Source of the DNA: an uncultured Lachnospiraceae bacterium
Lineage (GTDB): Bacteria; Bacillota_A; Clostridia; Lachnospirales; Lachnospiraceae
DNA: 8,299 nucleotides
Reading direction: 5' to 3'
Assembly (NCBI GenBank): GCA_902796775.1
Contig: CADBQK010000044.1
Span: 1 to 8,299, forward strand
The notes below the pieces were generated by a model. The model worked only from the letters and a program-made list of their open reading frames with translations. It ran no database searches and was not told where the DNA came from. A program made the position numbers and the translations under genes. Shown piece by piece: positions 5,895-8,299 of the stretch. Numbering within the stretch: the first letter of the stretch is position 1; every line of letters starts with the position of its first letter.

Positions 5895-6833
5895 CTATTC
5901 GGCAGATTTCACACGGTCAGTTTTCAGCACTTCACCGATGGATGTTGCCAGTCCGGCAATACCCTGCAGGTCGGAAGGAATAATGATCTTAGTCGCCTTG
6001 CCGTCTGCGGCTTTTGCAAAGGCATCCAGGCTCTTAAGCTGGAGGACTTTGTCGTCAGCACCGGCTTCACGGATGAAGCGGATACCTTCGGCGTTGGCCT
6101 GCTGGATCTTGAGGATAGCCTCAGCTTCACCCTCTGCCTCACGGATACGTGCCTCTTTTGCAGCCTCTGCACGCAGGATGGCGGACTGCTTGTCAGCCTC
6201 TGCCTCCAGGATCACGGACTCCTTATGGCCCTCAGCCTTCAGGATCGCGGACTTCTTTTCACCCTCTGCGATCAGGATCGCCTCACGGCGCTCACGCTCG
6301 GCCTTCATCTGCTTCTCCATCGCATCCTGGATCGCGGACGGAGGAATGATGTTCTTCAGCTCGACACGGTTGACCTTGATACCCCAGGGATCGGTCGCTA
6401 CATCCAGCGTGGAACGCATCTTGGTATTGATGATCTCACGGGATGTCAGTGTCTCGTCCAGCTCCAGGTCACCGATGATATTACGGAGGGTCGTAGCTGT
6501 CAGATTCTCGATCGCCATGATCGGATTCTGAATGTTGTAGCAGTATGATTTCGGATCGGTGATCTGATAGAAGACAACCGTATCGATCCTCATCGTAACG
6601 TTATCTTTGGTGATAACCGGCTGCGGAGCAAAGTCGATGACCTGCTCCTTGAGGATGACTTTCTTGGCAACCTTGTCGATGATCGGCACTTTGAGGTGGA
6701 AGCCGACTGACCAGGTCTCGGTGTAGGCACCCAGACGCTCAATGACATAAGCGTGTGCCTGGGGAACGATCCTGAAACAGGAAATGACGATTACGATAAT
6801 GATAAAAATAAGCGGTATAAACAAAAAACCCAT
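5895..6833 (-). CDS. SPFH/stomatin-family membrane protein (QmcA/paraslipin-like)
   Basis: A 312-residue membrane scaffold protein. SPFH proteins oligomerise in membrane microdomains and often partner with NfeD proteins. A single N-terminal membrane anchor lies at about 3-19, followed by the SPFH domain at about 21-175 (VPQAHAYVIERLGAY, VNRVELKNIIPP at 154-165). A helical region of six 11-residue repeats (184-249, pattern xAILxAExxKx) follows, typical of a right-handed coiled coil. The C-terminal part (250-312) has LQLKSLDAFAKAADGKATKI, also typical of stomatin-like proteins. The start ATG at 6833 uses the GAGGAGGAATAGGAAG Shine-Dalgarno region that overlaps the 3' end of the NfeD gene; the gap is 5 nt, so the two are translationally linked. 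Precise physiological role is unknown. Confidence 0.95.
   Translation of the reverse strand: MGFLFIPLIFIIIVIVISCFRIVPQAHAYVIERLGAYTETWSVGFHLKVPIIDKVAKKVILKEQVIDFAPQPVITKDNVTMRIDTVVFYQITDPKSYCYNIQNPIMAIENLTATTLRNIIGDLELDETLTSREIINTKMRSTLDVATDPWGIKVNRVELKNIIPPSAIQDAMEKQMKAERERREAILIAEGEKKSAILKAEGHKESVILEAEADKQSAILRAEAAKEARIREAEGEAEAILKIQQANAEGIRFIREAGADDKVLQLKSLDAFAKAADGKATKIIIPSDLQGIAGLATSIGEVLKTDRVKSAE
6087..6284 (-). repeat. Six degenerate 33-bp units encoding the SPFH hendecad coiled coil
   Basis: Six in-register units encode EAILIAEGEKK, SAILKAEGHKE, SVILEAEADKQ, SAILRAEAAKE, ARIREAEGEAE and AILKIQQANAE. At DNA level the plus strand shows recurring CAGGATCGCGGACT-like blocks every 33 bp. 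This is a protein-structural repeat known in the family, not a mobile or regulatory repeat. Confidence 0.8.
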
Positions 6834-6838
6834 TCTTC

Positions 6839-7282
6839 CTATTCCTCCTCAACTTTTTCCACGATCATTTTGACGCCTTCGATCCCGACAATGCGGACGA
6901 TGTCATCTTTGCGGAACGTGACTGTGTCATCATTGCTCCTGGCGGTCCATTCCAGCCCGCCTACAAAAATCTGTCCTTCGTTTTTCAGATTGTTGATATC
7001 CTGGATGACCCGCACCTTTTTACCGACAAATGCTTCCGCATTGGTTTTGGTCGTATGGCTGTTTAAATGCTTGACAGCCAGCGGCCTGGTAACCAGAAGC
7101 AGGACTGCCGAGACGACCACGAATACGGCAATCTGGATGCCTGCATGTACGTGCAGCAGAGCCGTCAGGAGGGCGCAGACTGCGCCTCCGGCAAACCAGA
7201 TGGTAGTAAGCCCTAATGTGAAGATCTCGACCAACAGCAGGATGATTACAAGGGAAATCCAGATATAGACCATATCCGGCAT
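6839..7282 (-). CDS. NfeD-family membrane protein (partner of the SPFH protein)
   Basis: A 147-residue protein of the short NfeD type. A hydrophobic N-terminal half (segments near 5-25, 28-44 and 48-65) is followed by a soluble C-terminal OB-fold domain from about 83 (AFVGKKVRVIQDI) through GQIFVGGLEWTARS, a typical NfeD pattern. NfeD proteins are thought to bind and modulate neighbouring SPFH/stomatin oligomers. The start ATG at 7282 is preferred because GGTAGGTG lies just upstream and the protein then begins immediately before the first membrane segment. An in-frame ATG at 7369 would add 29 polar residues and has no ribosome-binding site. The stop lies 5 nt before the SPFH start, and the last codons carry the SPFH ribosome-binding site. 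Confidence 0.9.
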   Translation of the reverse strand: MPDMVYIWISLVIILLLVEIFTLGLTTIWFAGGAVCALLTALLHVHAGIQIAVFVVVSAVLLLVTRPLAVKHLNSHTTKTNAEAFVGKKVRVIQDINNLKNEGQIFVGGLEWTARSNDDTVTFRKDDIVRIVGIEGVKMIVEKVEEE

Positions 7283-7449
7283 AGCAACACCTACCTTCCG
7301 TAAGTCTGTATAGTGGTAACCGCTCATCCGCCCGAAGAAGGCGGACATTTCCAAGATTTCTTTTTCCATATCATAGTCTTTGCATCATAGTATCTGCATC
7401 ATAGCCTCTGCCGGCCCGGACATCTTTTCTGCAGTAAGCAAAAACCTTG
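7283..7449. other. Intergenic region upstream of the NfeD gene
   Basis: The stretch contains the 14-bp tandem repeat at 7372-7404 and a 6-bp GC-rich hairpin TCCGCC/GGCGGA (7327-7332 with 7340-7345). The hairpin has no T-run on the minus strand, so it is not an obvious terminator of the methyltransferase gene. No clear -35/-10 pair was found; the NfeD-SPFH pair may be expressed by readthrough. Confidence 0.5.
7372..7412. repeat. 14-bp tandem repeat, nearly three units
   Basis: On the plus strand the units CATAGTCTTTGCAT (7372-7385) and CATAGTATCTGCAT (7386-7399) differ at two positions, and a third partial copy, CATAGCCTCTGCC, runs to 7412. On the minus strand every unit contains CTATGAT or CTATGATG-like sequence. 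It is located just beyond the end of the methyltransferase gene. Confidence 0.7.
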
Positions 7450-8271
7450 TCATGACTGCGGGAGTGAGCGCTGCCTTGCTGCTTCAAAGAGCAGAATCGC
7501 AGCTGCTGCAGATGCGTTAAGCGACTCCAGTCCCCCATGCAGCGGGATCTCGACAGCCGCTGTGCAGGCCTGTATGGCACCGTCTGTCATGCCGTTCCCC
7601 TCATTGCCGATGACAAAGGCTGTCCCCTGCCGGTAATCCGCAGCTGTATAGCTCTGCCCTGCCCCCAGGGCAGCGGCATAAACACTGATCCCGCTGCTGC
7701 GGGCATGCCTTATCTCAGCACATATGTCGTCTACGTAGGCAAAAGGCATACGAAACAGCGAGCCCATGGTGGATCGTGTAACCTTCGGGCTGAAAATATC
7801 TGCCGTGTCCCGGCTCATGATCACGCCAGCCGCCCCGGCTCCCTGGGCAGTACGGATCATTGTCCCGAGATTTCCCGGATCCTGGATATTCTCCAGGAAG
7901 AGGATCAGGGGTGATGACCGGCTGTACATCTGCCCGGTCTCATAATGCGGCTGACGCGCTACAGCCAGAATACCCTGCGGGTTTTTCGTATCGGACAGGG
8001 AACGGAAGACTCTGTCCTCTAATACGACAGGCTCCGGCCAGTCCAGAGGCAAAACCAGATCCGGACCAGCTGCAGAAAAGCCCCGGCGGGTCTCTTCGCA
8101 GATCCCGGCAAAGGATGCGGACAGATAGAGCGCCTCCAGATATTCCGGGGGGATCTCACGTACCATACGCAGCCCTTCCAGAACAAACAGACCGCTCTTT
8201 GCACGCGCGCGCGGCTTTTCCAGCAGCTCACGCAGCCGTTTTACCTGCTGGTTGGATGTGCTGGTAATCAT
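7450..8271 (-). CDS. SpoU/TrmH-family RNA 2'-O-methyltransferase
   Basis: Transfers a methyl group from S-adenosylmethionine to a ribose 2'-OH of rRNA or tRNA. The 273-residue protein has an N-terminal RNA-binding (SpoU_sub_bind-like) domain at about 5-105 and a trefoil-knot SPOUT catalytic domain at about 121-267. Motif 1 is NIQDPGNLGTMIRTA (128-142) with conserved Arg140. Motif 2 is FVIGNEGNGM (219-228) with Glu224. Motif 3 is IPLHGGLESLNASAAAAIL (242-260) with Asn252. TRSTMGSLFRMPF (165-177) is also characteristic. Start ATG at 8271 gives the typical MITSTSNxxVK beginning with AGGTGAGG upstream; GTG at 8280 is a less likely start. The exact RNA target cannot be read from sequence; rRNA is the usual annotation. 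The 19 nt to the right edge hold no other recognisable feature. Confidence 0.93.
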   Translation of the reverse strand: MITSTSNQQVKRLRELLEKPRARAKSGLFVLEGLRMVREIPPEYLEALYLSASFAGICEETRRGFSAAGPDLVLPLDWPEPVVLEDRVFRSLSDTKNPQGILAVARQPHYETGQMYSRSSPLILFLENIQDPGNLGTMIRTAQGAGAAGVIMSRDTADIFSPKVTRSTMGSLFRMPFAYVDDICAEIRHARSSGISVYAAALGAGQSYTAADYRQGTAFVIGNEGNGMTDGAIQACTAAVEIPLHGGLESLNASAAAAILLFEAARQRSLPQS

Positions 8272-8299
8272 CAGCCTCACCTACCGGAATGAAAGCACC

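Noticed and set aside
6087..6284. 33-bp repeats as a CRISPR-like or mobile repeat array
   Set aside because: They are in frame and encode the 11-residue coiled-coil repeats of the SPFH protein; there are no unique spacers between conserved repeats.

Overview
The window reads as ordinary chromosomal DNA of a moderately GC-rich member of the Clostridia, most likely Lachnospiraceae. This rests on three points: the gene order coaX-dusB-greA-lysS, a small acidic protein resembling the Lachnospiraceae family DUF6145, and consensus sigma-A promoter and Shine-Dalgarno signals. The assignment is inference from gene content; no rRNA, tRNA, phage, IS or CRISPR sequence is visible.

All nine supported genes lie on the minus strand, so transcription runs from high to low coordinates. 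From the right edge: a SpoU/TrmH-type RNA 2'-O-methyltransferase (7450-8271); an NfeD-like membrane protein and an SPFH/stomatin protein 5 nt apart (6839-7282 and 5895-6833), the classic membrane-scaffold pair; a PAP2-like membrane phosphatase (5110-5772) followed by a strong hairpin terminator (4920-4955); then DUF6145-like protein, CoaX homologue and DusB tRNA dihydrouridine synthase (4440-4790, 3565-4335, 2349-3473). Next comes a near-perfect promoter with a roughly 200-nt hairpin-rich leader (2101-2339), then greA (1615-2100) and lysS (1-1521, cut by the left edge a few codons before its expected end).

The left half is a translation and transcription housekeeping cluster: CoA synthesis, tRNA modification, RNA polymerase rescue and Lys-tRNA charging. 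The right half is membrane organisation, lipid phosphate chemistry and an RNA methylase.

The points most worth a second look are: (1) the CoaX homologue has Ala where the family's catalytic Asp normally sits and has changes in two other signature motifs, so it may not be an active pantothenate kinase; (2) the greA leader carries three inverted repeats downstream of a TTGACA-17-TATAAT promoter, the first a possible early terminator; (3) three tandem 12-bp units, each carrying a Shine-Dalgarno-like core, lie directly in front of dusB. No novel defence or mobile system was found.
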